Shown: positions 10,383 to 19,380 of the stretch, piece by piece
How the letters are laid out: every line of letters starts with the position of its first letter
How positions within the stretch are numbered: position 1 is the stretch's first letter
Assembly: GCA_000218705.1 (NCBI GenBank)
Contig: GL947594.1
Coordinates: 647,876 to 711,875 of the forward strand
DNA from: Prochlorococcus marinus bv. HNLC1
GTDB lineage: Bacteria > Cyanobacteriota > Cyanobacteriia > PCC-6307 > Cyanobiaceae
Reading direction: 5' to 3'
Length of the DNA: 64,000 nt
The notes under the pieces: generated by a model
Told to the model about the DNA's origin: nothing
What the model saw: the letters and a program-made list of their open reading frames with translations, nothing else
The model's database searches: none
Position numbers and translations under genes: made by a program

Positions 10383-10826
10383 ATGAATGTTAGTTTTAGA
10401 GAGGTTGATCCTTTTAATTGTTGGATTTGGATAAAGTTTTTTGAAGTACCTAATCAGCCAGAGAAAAATTATCTTGATGGTCTTTTTGATAGTTGGTATG
10501 TATTAGGAAGATTAGGAGGTTTTAATTCAGAAAATCTTCAAACTCATGAAGAGGGAGCTGAACTAAGTTGGATGGCATATGATAACGAATTATCTAAATC
10601 CTCAATGCCTTCATTAATGCATAATTTAGGACAGTTGGAATATCAAAATTTATGGTCAAGATGTTGGGTTGATTTTGGAACAGCTGATCCAATCTCTATT
10701 GATATTCTTATTAATGCTTTAAATCAAGTTTCAGCTGATTATGTAAAAATTGAAGAATTAATAATTGGAGGAGAAAATAGTGATTGGGAAGTAGAAGATC
10801 ATCCTGATTCTATTTTTAATAATTAA
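10383..10826 (+). CDS. DUF3531 family protein
   Basis: 147 residues, soluble. MNVSFREVDPFNCWIWIKF and FDSWYVLGRLGGFNSENLQ match what I know of the DUF3531 family, found in cyanobacteria and plastids, function unknown. It lies 11 bases upstream of rsmE on the same strand. Confidence 0.75.
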   Translation: MNVSFREVDPFNCWIWIKFFEVPNQPEKNYLDGLFDSWYVLGRLGGFNSENLQTHEEGAELSWMAYDNELSKSSMPSLMHNLGQLEYQNLWSRCWVDFGTADPISIDILINALNQVSADYVKIEELIIGGENSDWEVEDHPDSIFNN

Positions 10827-10837
10827 GAAATTTAATT

Positions 10838-11617
10838 ATGAAGAATTTAGCGAGACTAATAATCGAGAACAAAAGAATCAAAAATTTGGAAAATAATAAA
10901 TTGAAACTCTCTAATGAGGAATCTCATTATCTTAATAAAGTTATGAGATTAAAAATAGGAGAAGAAATACAAATAACAAATGGAGAGGGATATTTATGGA
11001 AAGGTATTAAAAATAAAAATAATATTCTAGAGATTCCTAACATAAATAAACCAATTCTAGTTCAAGATAAAAAGAAAGTATTCTTAGGTATTGCAGTTGC
11101 TATACCTAAAAGTGGTTTCGATGATATTTTAAAAATGTGTACAGAAATTGGAATCGATTTTATACAACCTTTATATTCTGAACACCAAATAAAAAGGATC
11201 TCAAATCAAGCTTCCAAAATGGATAGATGGAATATAATCATTAATGAGGCAGTCGAACAATGTGAAAGATTATGGAAACCAAAAATATTAAATATTTTAG
11301 ATATTTGTGAATGGATAATTGCATGCAAAGCAAAAGATATTATTTCAATATCTTTAACTAGAGATGAAAGTTGTATAAGTTTAAATGATTGGTTAAAAAT
11401 GCAAAATTTACCTATTCAAGAAACAACTATTATCTGGAATGTAATTGGCCCTGAAGGAGGTTGGTCTAAGAGAGAAATTTGTTGTTTTAAGGATAATAAA
11501 ATTCAATTTATTAAATTATCAGAAAGTATTTTGAGGACATCTACTGCTTGTGTAACAGCTGCATCAATGCTTTCTCAATGGAGAAGTTTTGATATGGAAT
11601 CAAATCATTTAATCTAA
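10838..11617 (+). CDS. rsmE: 16S rRNA (uracil-1498-N3) methyltransferase
   Basis: 259 residues, SPOUT superfamily. An N-terminal PUA-like domain carries HYLNKVMRLKIGEEIQITNGEG. The C-terminal trefoil-knot region shows WNVIGPEGGWSKRE and KLSESILRTSTACVTA, the SAM-binding loops of RsmE. It methylates U1498 in the decoding site of the small subunit. It sits between the DUF3531 gene and the DUF92 gene with gaps of 11 and 2 bases, suggesting an operon. Confidence 0.93.
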   Translation: MKNLARLIIENKRIKNLENNKLKLSNEESHYLNKVMRLKIGEEIQITNGEGYLWKGIKNKNNILEIPNINKPILVQDKKKVFLGIAVAIPKSGFDDILKMCTEIGIDFIQPLYSEHQIKRISNQASKMDRWNIIINEAVEQCERLWKPKILNILDICEWIIACKAKDIISISLTRDESCISLNDWLKMQNLPIQETTIIWNVIGPEGGWSKREICCFKDNKIQFIKLSESILRTSTACVTAASMLSQWRSFDMESNHLI

Positions 11618-11619
11618 AA

Positions 11620-12351
11620 ATGAAATTATTTTTAAACTCTTTTACTATTGGATTTATTATTAATTTTTTCCTAATTTTTGTATTTAGGCGATATCCAATC
11701 ATGACAAAAGGTGGATGGATGAGTGCAGGGATTTTAGGTACATTACTTTGGGGATCTTTGGGATGGAAAGGCTGGATAAGTGTGGTTTTATATCTGCTTT
11801 TAGGATCTTTAGTTACTAAGATAGGATTTAAATACAAAAATAAATTAGGAATTGCAGAAAAAAGAGGAGGGCGCAGAGGACCTGAAAATGTTTTGGGATC
11901 GGCTTCTACGGGTTTGTTTTTAGCATTGATGATTAAATTAAATTTAGCAAATCTAATATTATTAAAAGTAGGTTTTGCAGCAAGTTTTGCTGCTAAGTTA
12001 GCAGATACTTTTGGAAGTGAAATTGGAAAAAGATATGGTAAAAATACTTTTCTAATAACCACATTTAAAAAAGTTAGACAAGGTACTGAAGGTGCAATTA
12101 GTTTAGAAGGAACAATTGCGAGTTTATTTGGTGCACTTATTATGTCATTTGTAATGTTCATTTTAGGATTCATTACAATAGAAAAAGGATTTTTTATAGT
12201 TTGTTTTTCAGGTTTTGCCGCTACAATTTTTGAAAGTTTTATTGGAGCAACATTTCAAGATAAATTTAATTTAAGTAATGAAGCTGTTAATGCAATTCAA
12301 ACAAGTTTTTCAGCAACTTTGGCAATATTATTGTATAAATTTATTTTTTAA
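11620..12351 (+). CDS. DUF92 / TMEM19 membrane protein (VTE6-like)
   Basis: 243 residues with about six hydrophobic segments. KRGGRRGPENVLGSASTG (about 86-103) and the KLADTFGSEIGKRYGK segment are hallmarks of the DUF92 family. Plant VTE6 and its cyanobacterial relative are reported phytyl-phosphate kinases that salvage phytol for tocopherol and chlorophyll. The same activity here is inferred from family membership. The ATG lies 2 bases after rsmE. Confidence 0.85.
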   Translation: MKLFLNSFTIGFIINFFLIFVFRRYPIMTKGGWMSAGILGTLLWGSLGWKGWISVVLYLLLGSLVTKIGFKYKNKLGIAEKRGGRRGPENVLGSASTGLFLALMIKLNLANLILLKVGFAASFAAKLADTFGSEIGKRYGKNTFLITTFKKVRQGTEGAISLEGTIASLFGALIMSFVMFILGFITIEKGFFIVCFSGFAATIFESFIGATFQDKFNLSNEAVNAIQTSFSATLAILLYKFIF

Positions 12352-12366
12352 AAAGCATTTAATTTC

Positions 12367-13011
12367 TTAATTTACTCGCCATTTCTGAAGAGCTTCCCAA
12401 CTTCTTAATCTTTGATATATATATAAATGGCCACTTGAGTTTAAATGAATTCCGTCATTTGAGAGCCAATTAATACTTCTACTATCGGAATTCATTTCTT
12501 TAAAAGTAGGAAGGAAAGGAACATTCTGATTTATACAAACTTCTTCTATCCTTTTCTCATATGCATCGCAATGTTCATTTGCGTACCATAAGCATCCTCC
12601 AAATGGCATTTTTCGTTCATCTACGGGTGACAATCCCATAACAAATAATTCTGCTTTTGATCGCATTTCATTAATTAATCTCTCAAATCCATATTCGAAT
12701 CCATCTATTTCAATTTGAGGCCTACCATTTATTTGGCCAATTCTGGCGGTATCATTTAAACCTACACTTAACAAAATCCCTTTTGGTTTATTTCTTCTGG
12801 TTTCTCCTCTAGATGACCATTCTTTCTCCCAGCGATAAGCAACTTTTTCAATGCCATCACCTCTGACTCCTAATTGATAAATTATTGGACTATTTTTTTG
12901 ATTTAACCAATCTTTTTTAAGCCTTTCGCACCACCCCCCTCCTTCTACATCACCCCAACCGTAAACTGAACTATCTCCTATCACTATTAACTGTTTTGGT
13001 AATTTATCCAC
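12367..13011 (-). CDS. SGNH/GDSL-type hydrolase
   Basis: 214 residues. The GDS block is IVIGDSSVYGWGD (about 9-21, nucleophile Ser), the Gly block is near LGVRGDG, the Asn block is LLSVGLNDTARIG, and the catalytic Asp/His pair is in NDGIHLNSSGH. No signal peptide, so probably a cytoplasmic esterase or lipase. Substrate unknown. It follows the phn permease gene on the same strand. Confidence 0.85.
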   Translation of the reverse strand: MDKLPKQLIVIGDSSVYGWGDVEGGGWCERLKKDWLNQKNSPIIYQLGVRGDGIEKVAYRWEKEWSSRGETRRNKPKGILLSVGLNDTARIGQINGRPQIEIDGFEYGFERLINEMRSKAELFVMGLSPVDERKMPFGGCLWYANEHCDAYEKRIEEVCINQNVPFLPTFKEMNSDSRSINWLSNDGIHLNSSGHLYIYQRLRSWEALQKWRVN

Positions 13012-13035
13012 TATTTATTAAAGTTAGTTTGCAAG

Positions 13036-14538
13036 CTAAATTAATTTAGATTTAATTTTATCATTTAATAATTCTCCGATAATCGCTATTGAGCTATAAG
13101 AAAATATGATTATAAACACTTCATTCCAAGCAAAGGAACTAAGTGATTCTTTTAGTTGCCACCCAAGCCCTATACTGCCAACTATACTAACAATTGCTGT
13201 TTCTCTAAAAATGATATCAGACCTATAAGCACAATAAGATAAGTAACTTTTTGACTGTTTTATGAATAATCCAATTAACCAACTAGATCGATTTGAAAGT
13301 CCGATAGACTTAAATGCTAGATAATTATTTCTATCAATTTCAGATAAATTATCATTCAATAATTTAAAAGTAATTCCAGCATTATAAAAACCTAAAGTTA
13401 TTGCAGCTAAGGATAATGAGGGTTCATTAAACATCAATAAAATTAAAATAATTATTGTTGGAGGTATTATGCGAATAATAAATGCGAAAAACCTAAGAGT
13501 AATTATGAAATATTTATTTTGTGAAATTAACAAAAGAAATGGAGGAACACTTATTGCAATACCCGATGAAAAAATACTTAAAGTTATCGTATCAAAGATT
13601 GATTTTAAATAGTTGTCCGGTAAATTAATAAAATTTAAAAATATATTTTTACTTAATAATAAATTTGAAAGGTAATAATTATTTATTAATAAGTTAATTA
13701 AAAAATAAATAGAGTAAAAAGTTATTAATATGGATATGCAAATAATCAATAAAATAAAATTTGAATTTATTCTTTGAATTTTCACTTGCTTTAATATAAG
13801 TTTGAAAAATAATATTAAAGAAGAAATAGAAAATATATAAGTCCACATTTCATTGAAATTTAAAGCTTGAAAAGATAAGAAAATACTTGTGCCTATTCCT
13901 CCAATCCCAAATAATCCAAGTATTGCTGTACTTCTGATAGAACATTCAAGTCTATAAAAACCAAAATTTTTTATTGTTTTTATTATTGGAGACCATATTA
14001 ATGTAATTAAAGAAGAAAAGTTATTACCATTTAATGTAGTAATCGATTCTATTAAGTCTGCACTTACTAGTTCTAATTGCTCACTTATTACTTTCGCATT
14101 TATTGCTATAAATGGGAGACAAATTGCTAATATTCCAATTGAAATATTAATTCCAAATATTTGCATTAGAATTAAACACCATACTAATTCATGAATAGAT
14201 CTGATTATGTTTAAGATAAATCTCAATAAGTATTTTATAAGAACCGGAATTCTAATTAATTTATAAAAAATATCTGATGATAATATTCCCAAAAAACAAC
14301 CAAAAATAATACTAATAAGCCAACTTGTAAAAGCAATAAAGAGAGTCTCATTTAATCTAGTTATTGATATATTTATAATTTGATTATTAATTTTTGGAGT
14401 AAAGGCTGCTTTAACAAAATCAAGAAATAGTTCTAATCCACCAATATGGAAATCATTTATGATTTGATAAGTTATTGGTAAAAATACTAATATAGGTAGA
14501 AAGCTTATTAAGGTATGATCTAATTTTAATTTTTGCAA
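13036..14538 (-). CDS. phnE: phosphonate/phosphite ABC transporter permease, tandem fusion
   Basis: 500 residues with about 12 hydrophobic segments, twice the usual PhnE length. Both halves contain an inner-membrane permease motif: residues about 150-220 (SADLIESITTLNGNNFSS to TAILGLFGIGGIG) and about 400-470 (LSEIDRNNYLAFKSIGLSN to ETAIVSIVGSIGLG). So it is a fused pair of PhnE domains. It is the last gene of phnD-phnC-phnE. Very AT-rich with many Ile/Asn codons, like its neighbours. Confidence 0.88.
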   Translation of the reverse strand: MQKLKLDHTLISFLPILVFLPITYQIINDFHIGGLELFLDFVKAAFTPKINNQIINISITRLNETLFIAFTSWLISIIFGCFLGILSSDIFYKLIRIPVLIKYLLRFILNIIRSIHELVWCLILMQIFGINISIGILAICLPFIAINAKVISEQLELVSADLIESITTLNGNNFSSLITLIWSPIIKTIKNFGFYRLECSIRSTAILGLFGIGGIGTSIFLSFQALNFNEMWTYIFSISSLILFFKLILKQVKIQRINSNFILLIICISILITFYSIYFLINLLINNYYLSNLLLSKNIFLNFINLPDNYLKSIFDTITLSIFSSGIAISVPPFLLLISQNKYFIITLRFFAFIIRIIPPTIIILILLMFNEPSLSLAAITLGFYNAGITFKLLNDNLSEIDRNNYLAFKSIGLSNRSSWLIGLFIKQSKSYLSYCAYRSDIIFRETAIVSIVGSIGLGWQLKESLSSFAWNEVFIIIFSYSSIAIIGELLNDKIKSKLI

Positions 14539-14580
14539 TTTATTAATTAATAAATATTCTTAAGATGAAAATCTCTTAAT

Positions 14581-15282
14581 TCATCTCTTAGAAATATCTA
14601 AAGAAATTTCTCCATTTTTTAAACCAATAACTCTTGTAAATCCATCTATTAGTTCTATCTTATGAAGGGAGAATAAAATAGTATTTGGGAATTTAATTTT
14701 ATAATTATTCAATCTTGAAATAAAAAGATTTTTTAAGTAATCACATAATTTTGGATCTAAATTATTAAAAGGTTCATCAGCAAATAATATTTCTGGTTCT
14801 TGTATTATTGATCTTGAGATTGCAATTCTCTGTTTTTGTCCACCTGATATATTTTTTAAATTTTTAGAATAAATTCTTGAGTTTAATTGACATAATTCCA
14901 TGCATTTATGAGCTTTATGAAATGAGCTTATATTTAATAAATTTTTAAAAGTGAAAATTAGATTTTGATTACTTAATAAACCACAATTTACATTTTGCTC
15001 TGCTGAAAGATCATCTATTAATCTTAAGTCTTGCCAAATTGTTCCGATTTTTCTTTTCTGAGAATTATAAAGATTATTAAAATTTTTACCATATATCTTT
15101 ATGTCTCCATAAGTTTGCCTTTTTGTGCCATTTAAAATTGAAATCAATGTGGTTTTTCCTGCGCCACTTTTACCAATTAATGCGATCTTTTCTCCTTCTT
15201 TTATTTCTAAATTTATATTTTTAAGTATTTTATTATTATTATATTCAAACGAAATATTATTTAATTCTATGAGACTTTTCAT
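14581..15282 (-). CDS. phnC: phosphonate/phosphite ABC transporter ATP-binding protein
   Basis: 233 residues: Walker A ALIGKSGAGKTTL (about 34-46), Q-loop IGTIWQDLRL, signature ISGGQKQRIAIS, Walker B EILFADEPFNNLDP and switch SLHKIEL, in which the H-loop His is preserved. The start overlaps the stop of phnD by 4 bases, so the genes are translationally coupled. Confidence 0.92.
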   Translation of the reverse strand: MKSLIELNNISFEYNNNKILKNINLEIKEGEKIALIGKSGAGKTTLISILNGTKRQTYGDIKIYGKNFNNLYNSQKRKIGTIWQDLRLIDDLSAEQNVNCGLLSNQNLIFTFKNLLNISSFHKAHKCMELCQLNSRIYSKNLKNISGGQKQRIAISRSIIQEPEILFADEPFNNLDPKLCDYLKNLFISRLNNYKIKFPNTILFSLHKIELIDGFTRVIGLKNGEISLDISKR

Positions 15283-16174
15283 CTGATTTTTTTTAGTTTT
15301 CTCCCAATTTCTTCAATATTTTTATACTGTTTAGCATCACTATTAATAAATTTTTTAGCATTAAACATTTCTAATATTATTTTATGATTGGGATTGTTTT
15401 CATTTAAATTTAATATCGCTTTTTTCAATTTTTTTGTAAAACCACTATAAAATTTCTCATCTAAATCTCCCTGCGATAACCAATGATAATCAACGTAACT
15501 TGGCGTTACAAAAAAAACATCGACATTTTTGGTCCTTTTGGGATTATTTTTTAAATTTTTTTCCCAAATTTGTTTGTTCAGAGCTCCTGCCTCAAAAGCT
15601 CCGCTATTTACTAACGCTATAGTGGCGTCATGGCTGCCACTGAAGCCAGGCTTCTTACCTTTAAATTCAGAAGTTTTTACACCCGCAATATTTAAAAAAT
15701 ATTCTGGCATTAATCTACCTGAAGTTGAATTTTCAGAGCCGAAAGTAAATCTAAGATTTCTTAAACTTTTTAGGTCACTTAATTCTTTAGCAGGAGTTAA
15801 GTTTAATTTCTTGTTAACTATAAATACACTTTTAAATTCTTTGTCTATGTCTCTCTGAGCTATTACTATTGAATTCGGTGTTTGTAATCTTGCTTGAACT
15901 CCAGTTAATCCTCCAAACCAAACAAGGTCAAGATTTTTTGTCCTAAAACCTGTAACTGCACCTACATAATTAATAACTGGAACATATTTTACCTCCACAT
16001 TTAATTGCTTTGATAATTCTTTGGATAATGAATTAAACCTTCTATCTAAAATCTCTTGATTCTGATCAGGAATAGCTCCAATTTTTAGTATATTCTTTTC
16101 AGCTTTTATAGATGAACCAAGAACTGAAAGTAAAATAAAACTTGGAATAAAAATTTTTTTAAGAAATTTATCAT
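15279..16174 (-). CDS. phnD: phosphonate/phosphite-binding periplasmic protein, N terminus frameshifted
   Basis: The intact frame from 15998 gives 239 residues with VGAVTGFRTKNLDLVWFGG, FGSENSTSGRLMPEYF and HDATIALVNSGAFEAGAL, all typical PhnD ligand-binding segments. Upstream, a different frame beginning ATG at 16174 encodes MINFLKK, and the PhnD frame continues as IFIPSFILLSVLGSSIKAEKN. This is a signal peptide split by a missing base in the T7 run at 16154-16160. Repair gives about 298 residues, the family size. Related Prochlorococcus PhnD1 proteins bind phosphite and methylphosphonate. The ATG directly follows the aspC stop, so aspC-phnDCE may be cotranscribed. Confidence 0.88.
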
Positions 16175-17353
16175 TTAATAAAATTTGTTGATTGCTTTTT
16201 TTAATCTTTTAAGCCCGTCTAAAATATTAGATTTTGAAGTGGCACAAGATATTCTAATACATTGATCATTACCAAAAGCCTTCCCAGGAACAACAACTAA
16301 GCCAAAATCTTCGAGAGCTTTTTTACAAAAGTCAACTGATGAGATATTTGCGTTTGGTAGTTGTGGAAATGCGTAAAATGCTCCATTTGGAGAGTTTAAA
16401 TGAATATTTTCTATATCTTTAAGACCTTTTGAGAGTACTTGTCTCCTTTCGTCGTAAATCAAATTGATTTCTTCAAAATAGTCTTTTTTAATTTTTAATG
16501 CTTCAATTGCACCTTTCTGTACAAATGAACATACATTACTAGTACTTTGACTTTGTAAGGATGAGGATGCTTTTATTACATCTTTTCTTCCAGCTAAATA
16601 ACCTACCCTCCATCCAGTCATGGCCCAACCTTTTGCAAAACCATTAACTGTATAAATTCTATCTTCTAAATCTTTCGCTAATGAAACTACAGGTATATGA
16701 TTAACTTTATTTTTTAAAATTAGTTCATAAATTTCATCAGATAATATATTAATTTGATCATGCTTTCTTATGATTTCTATTATTTCAAGTAACTCATTCT
16801 CACTAAGTACTTTACCTGTTGGGTTATTAGGGGAATTTATAATTATAAATTTTGTTTTTGAAGATATTTTTTCTTTGAGTTGTTCTACATCAATCTTAAA
16901 ACCATTCTTTGGAGAGGTTTCTAGGAAAATAGGTTTACCTCCAGCTAGTTTTACAATCTGAGGATAACTGAGCCAATATGGGGAGGGGATAATTACTTCA
17001 TCGCCTTCATTTAAAAGAATTTGAAATAAATTGTAAATAGCTTGTTTTGCACCATTTGTTACCAAAATATTCTCAAAATCATACTTAATATTGTTTTGCA
17101 GTTCTAATTTATTTGCGATGGCATTTCGCAATTCTATGTCTCCAGCTGCTGGTCCATATTTAGTAAATCCATCGAAAATGGCTTTGCTAGTTGCCGAAAT
17201 AACCTCTTTAGGAGCATCAAAATCTGGTTCGCCTGCACTTAGATTACATATATCTTTACCTTCTGCTGCAAGTTTTTTTGCTTTGGCACTTATTTCAAGT
17301 GTAAGTGAAGGTTCGATAGTAAGTGCCCGCTTTGATAGTAATTCTTCACTCAT
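16175..17353 (-). CDS. aspC: aspartate aminotransferase (class I, PLP-dependent)
   Basis: 392 residues, full length. Fold-type I markers: SAGEPDFDAPKEV (about 38-50), INSPNNPTGKVL, LSDEIYELI, and the PLP-lysine loop VNGFAKGWAMTGWRVGY (about 235-251). The C-terminal substrate arginine is in CIRISCATS. It transfers amino groups between aspartate and 2-oxoglutarate, or possibly related substrates such as prephenate. Its stop abuts the phnD ATG. Confidence 0.92.
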   Translation of the reverse strand: MSEELLSKRALTIEPSLTLEISAKAKKLAAEGKDICNLSAGEPDFDAPKEVISATSKAIFDGFTKYGPAAGDIELRNAIANKLELQNNIKYDFENILVTNGAKQAIYNLFQILLNEGDEVIIPSPYWLSYPQIVKLAGGKPIFLETSPKNGFKIDVEQLKEKISSKTKFIIINSPNNPTGKVLSENELLEIIEIIRKHDQINILSDEIYELILKNKVNHIPVVSLAKDLEDRIYTVNGFAKGWAMTGWRVGYLAGRKDVIKASSSLQSQSTSNVCSFVQKGAIEALKIKKDYFEEINLIYDERRQVLSKGLKDIENIHLNSPNGAFYAFPQLPNANISSVDFCKKALEDFGLVVVPGKAFGNDQCIRISCATSKSNILDGLKRLKKAINKFY

Positions 17354-17570
17354 TAGCTATAAAGTGATTTGAAATCACTTTTAAATTTTATTATCTTTAA
17401 AAGAATAAATAATATTGCGACTGTATGCTCTTTTTTTATAATTTTTCTTAATTTTTCAATATTTTTTATTAACAAATTAATAAGGAAAAGATAAAATTTT
17501 TATTCCATTAATTAACCTTACTAAATTAGAAAATATTTATTAAGTTTATATAGATATTACTTATAAGGTT

Positions 17571-18074
17571 TTGAATAGATTAGTTGTTGGATCTGGAAAT
17601 ATTTTTGGAAATTTAGTGGTTGTTGGTGAAGCTCCTGGAGCTCAGGAAGATTTAGAAGGTAAACCTTTTGTAGGTAAATCTGGAAAGTTTTTGAAGAATT
17701 TATTGGAAGTTTCCGGAATTAATATTTATGAAGAGGTTTATTTTTGTAATGTTATAAAGTGCAGACCTCCAAGAAACAGAAAACCTACTCCCAGTGAGAT
17801 CTCTATTCATAAACCTTGGTTGATTCAGCAAATAAAGTTAGTTAATCCTAAAGTCGTTGTACTAGCAGGCTCCACTGCTATGAAAACTATTCTTGAAGTT
17901 AATAAACCAATATCTCAACTTAGAGGTAAATGCTTTAATTTAAAGGGAATAGAATACATACCAATATTTCATCCTTCTTACTTAATGAGATTTTCACAAA
18001 ATGAAATTAATAATCCTTACGGATTAACGTTAAAAGATCTTCAGAATGTTAGAAATAAACTATATAATTTATAA
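17571..18074 (+). CDS. family-4 uracil-DNA glycosylase-like protein, short form
   Basis: 167 residues from a TTG start. VVVGEAPGAQEDLEGKPFVGKSGKFL matches motif 1 of family 4/5 glycosylases, and IFHPSYLMR matches motif 2 (HPS). NVIKCRPPRNRKPTPSEI is also typical. The N-terminal CxxC that normally starts the 4Fe-4S site is absent (no open frame continues upstream), and the usual second Cys after PSEI is a His (SIHKPW). Only one of four expected cluster ligands is clear, so the protein may lack the cluster. It probably excises uracil from DNA, but activity is unproven. Confidence 0.8.
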   Translation: MNRLVVGSGNIFGNLVVVGEAPGAQEDLEGKPFVGKSGKFLKNLLEVSGINIYEEVYFCNVIKCRPPRNRKPTPSEISIHKPWLIQQIKLVNPKVVVLAGSTAMKTILEVNKPISQLRGKCFNLKGIEYIPIFHPSYLMRFSQNEINNPYGLTLKDLQNVRNKLYNL

Positions 18075-18108
18075 TTAAGTAGGTTTCAAACTGAATACCT
18101 AAAGTTTC

Positions 18109-19329
18109 ATGTCTTTAACTAAATCAAAAGAAGTTAATAATTTATCCAAAAGGTATTCTACTCAGATAGAGAGAAGAATAACAAAAACAGTAATGGTTGG
18201 AGATGTAGGTATCGGTAGTGAACATCCAGTAAGGATACAATCTATGATAAATGAAGATACTATGGACGTTGATAATGCAGCCTTAGCTATCAAAAGACTT
18301 CATGATGTAGATTGTGAAATAGTAAGACTAACAGTACCATCTGTAGCTCATGCAAAAGCTGTTGGGGAAATAAAGAAAAAGTTAAGAGATAATGGTATTA
18401 ATACACCTCTAGTTGCTGATGTTCATCATAATGGGATGAAAATAGCTATGGAAGTAGCTAAACATGTTGATAAAGTAAGAATTAATCCAGGTTTGTTTGT
18501 ATTTGAGAAATCAGATCCATCAAGAACTGAATATAGTTATGAAGAATTTGACTCAATTAAAAAAACTATTTTAAAAAGATTTACACCCTTAGTAGAAGTT
18601 TTAAAGTCACAAGATAAAGCTTTAAGGATTGGCGTTAATCATGGATCTTTATCAGAGAGAATGCTTTTCACTTATGGTGATACTCCCTTAGGGATGACTG
18701 AGTCTGCGATGGAATTTGTGAAGATTTGCGATGAACTTGATTTTCATAACATTATAATTTCAATGAAAGCATCGAGAGCACCGGTTATGATGGCGGCTTA
18801 TAGAATGATTGCGGATAGATTAGATAGTGAAGGTTATAATTACCCACTTCATTTAGGCGTAACTGAAGCAGGAGATGGTGATTATGGCCGTATAAAAAGT
18901 ACAGCTGGAATTGCTACCCTTCTGGCTGAAGGACTTGGAGACACCATTAGAGTTTCTTTAACGGAAGCTCCGGAGAAAGAAATACCAGTTGGATACTCAA
19001 TTTTACAATCATTAGGACTAAGAAAGACAATGGTTGAATATATTAGTTGTCCTAGCTGTGGTAGAACTCTTTTTAATCTCGAAGAAGTTGTTGATAAAGT
19101 AAGAAATGCTACATCGCACTTAACTGGATTAGATATTGCGGTCATGGGATGCATCGTTAATGGACCGGGTGAGATGGCAGATGCAGATTACGGATACGTT
19201 GGGAAGGGAAAAGGTACTATTGCTCTATATAGGCGAAAAGAAGAAATTAGAAGAGTACCAGAAGATGAGGGCGTAAAAGCATTAATTCAACTTATTAAAG
19301 ATGATGGGAAATGGATTGATCCTGAGTAA
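18109..19329 (+). CDS. ispG: 4-hydroxy-3-methylbut-2-en-1-yl diphosphate synthase
   Basis: 406 residues. This iron-sulfur enzyme of the MEP pathway converts methylerythritol cyclodiphosphate to HMBPP, feeding carotenoid, phytol and quinone synthesis. Conserved blocks: [42 protein letters not shown], and the C-terminal cluster ligands [12 protein letters not shown] and [22 protein letters not shown]. The next gene downstream is a protease on the same strand. Confidence 0.97.
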   Translation: MSLTKSKEVNNLSKRYSTQIERRITKTVMVGDVGIGSEHPVRIQSMINEDTMDVDNAALAIKRLHDVDCEIVRLTVPSVAHAKAVGEIKKKLRDNGINTPLVADVHHNGMKIAMEVAKHVDKVRINPGLFVFEKSDPSRTEYSYEEFDSIKKTILKRFTPLVEVLKSQDKALRIGVNHGSLSERMLFTYGDTPLGMTESAMEFVKICDELDFHNIIISMKASRAPVMMAAYRMIADRLDSEGYNYPLHLGVTEAGDGDYGRIKSTAGIATLLAEGLGDTIRVSLTEAPEKEIPVGYSILQSLGLRKTMVEYISCPSCGRTLFNLEEVVDKVRNATSHLTGLDIAVMGCIVNGPGEMADADYGYVGKGKGTIALYRRKEEIRRVPEDEGVKALIQLIKDDGKWIDPE

Positions 19330-19380
19330 ATACGCTTTTAACACAACTTTTCAAAAAAAAGTATAATTGAATTAATAATC

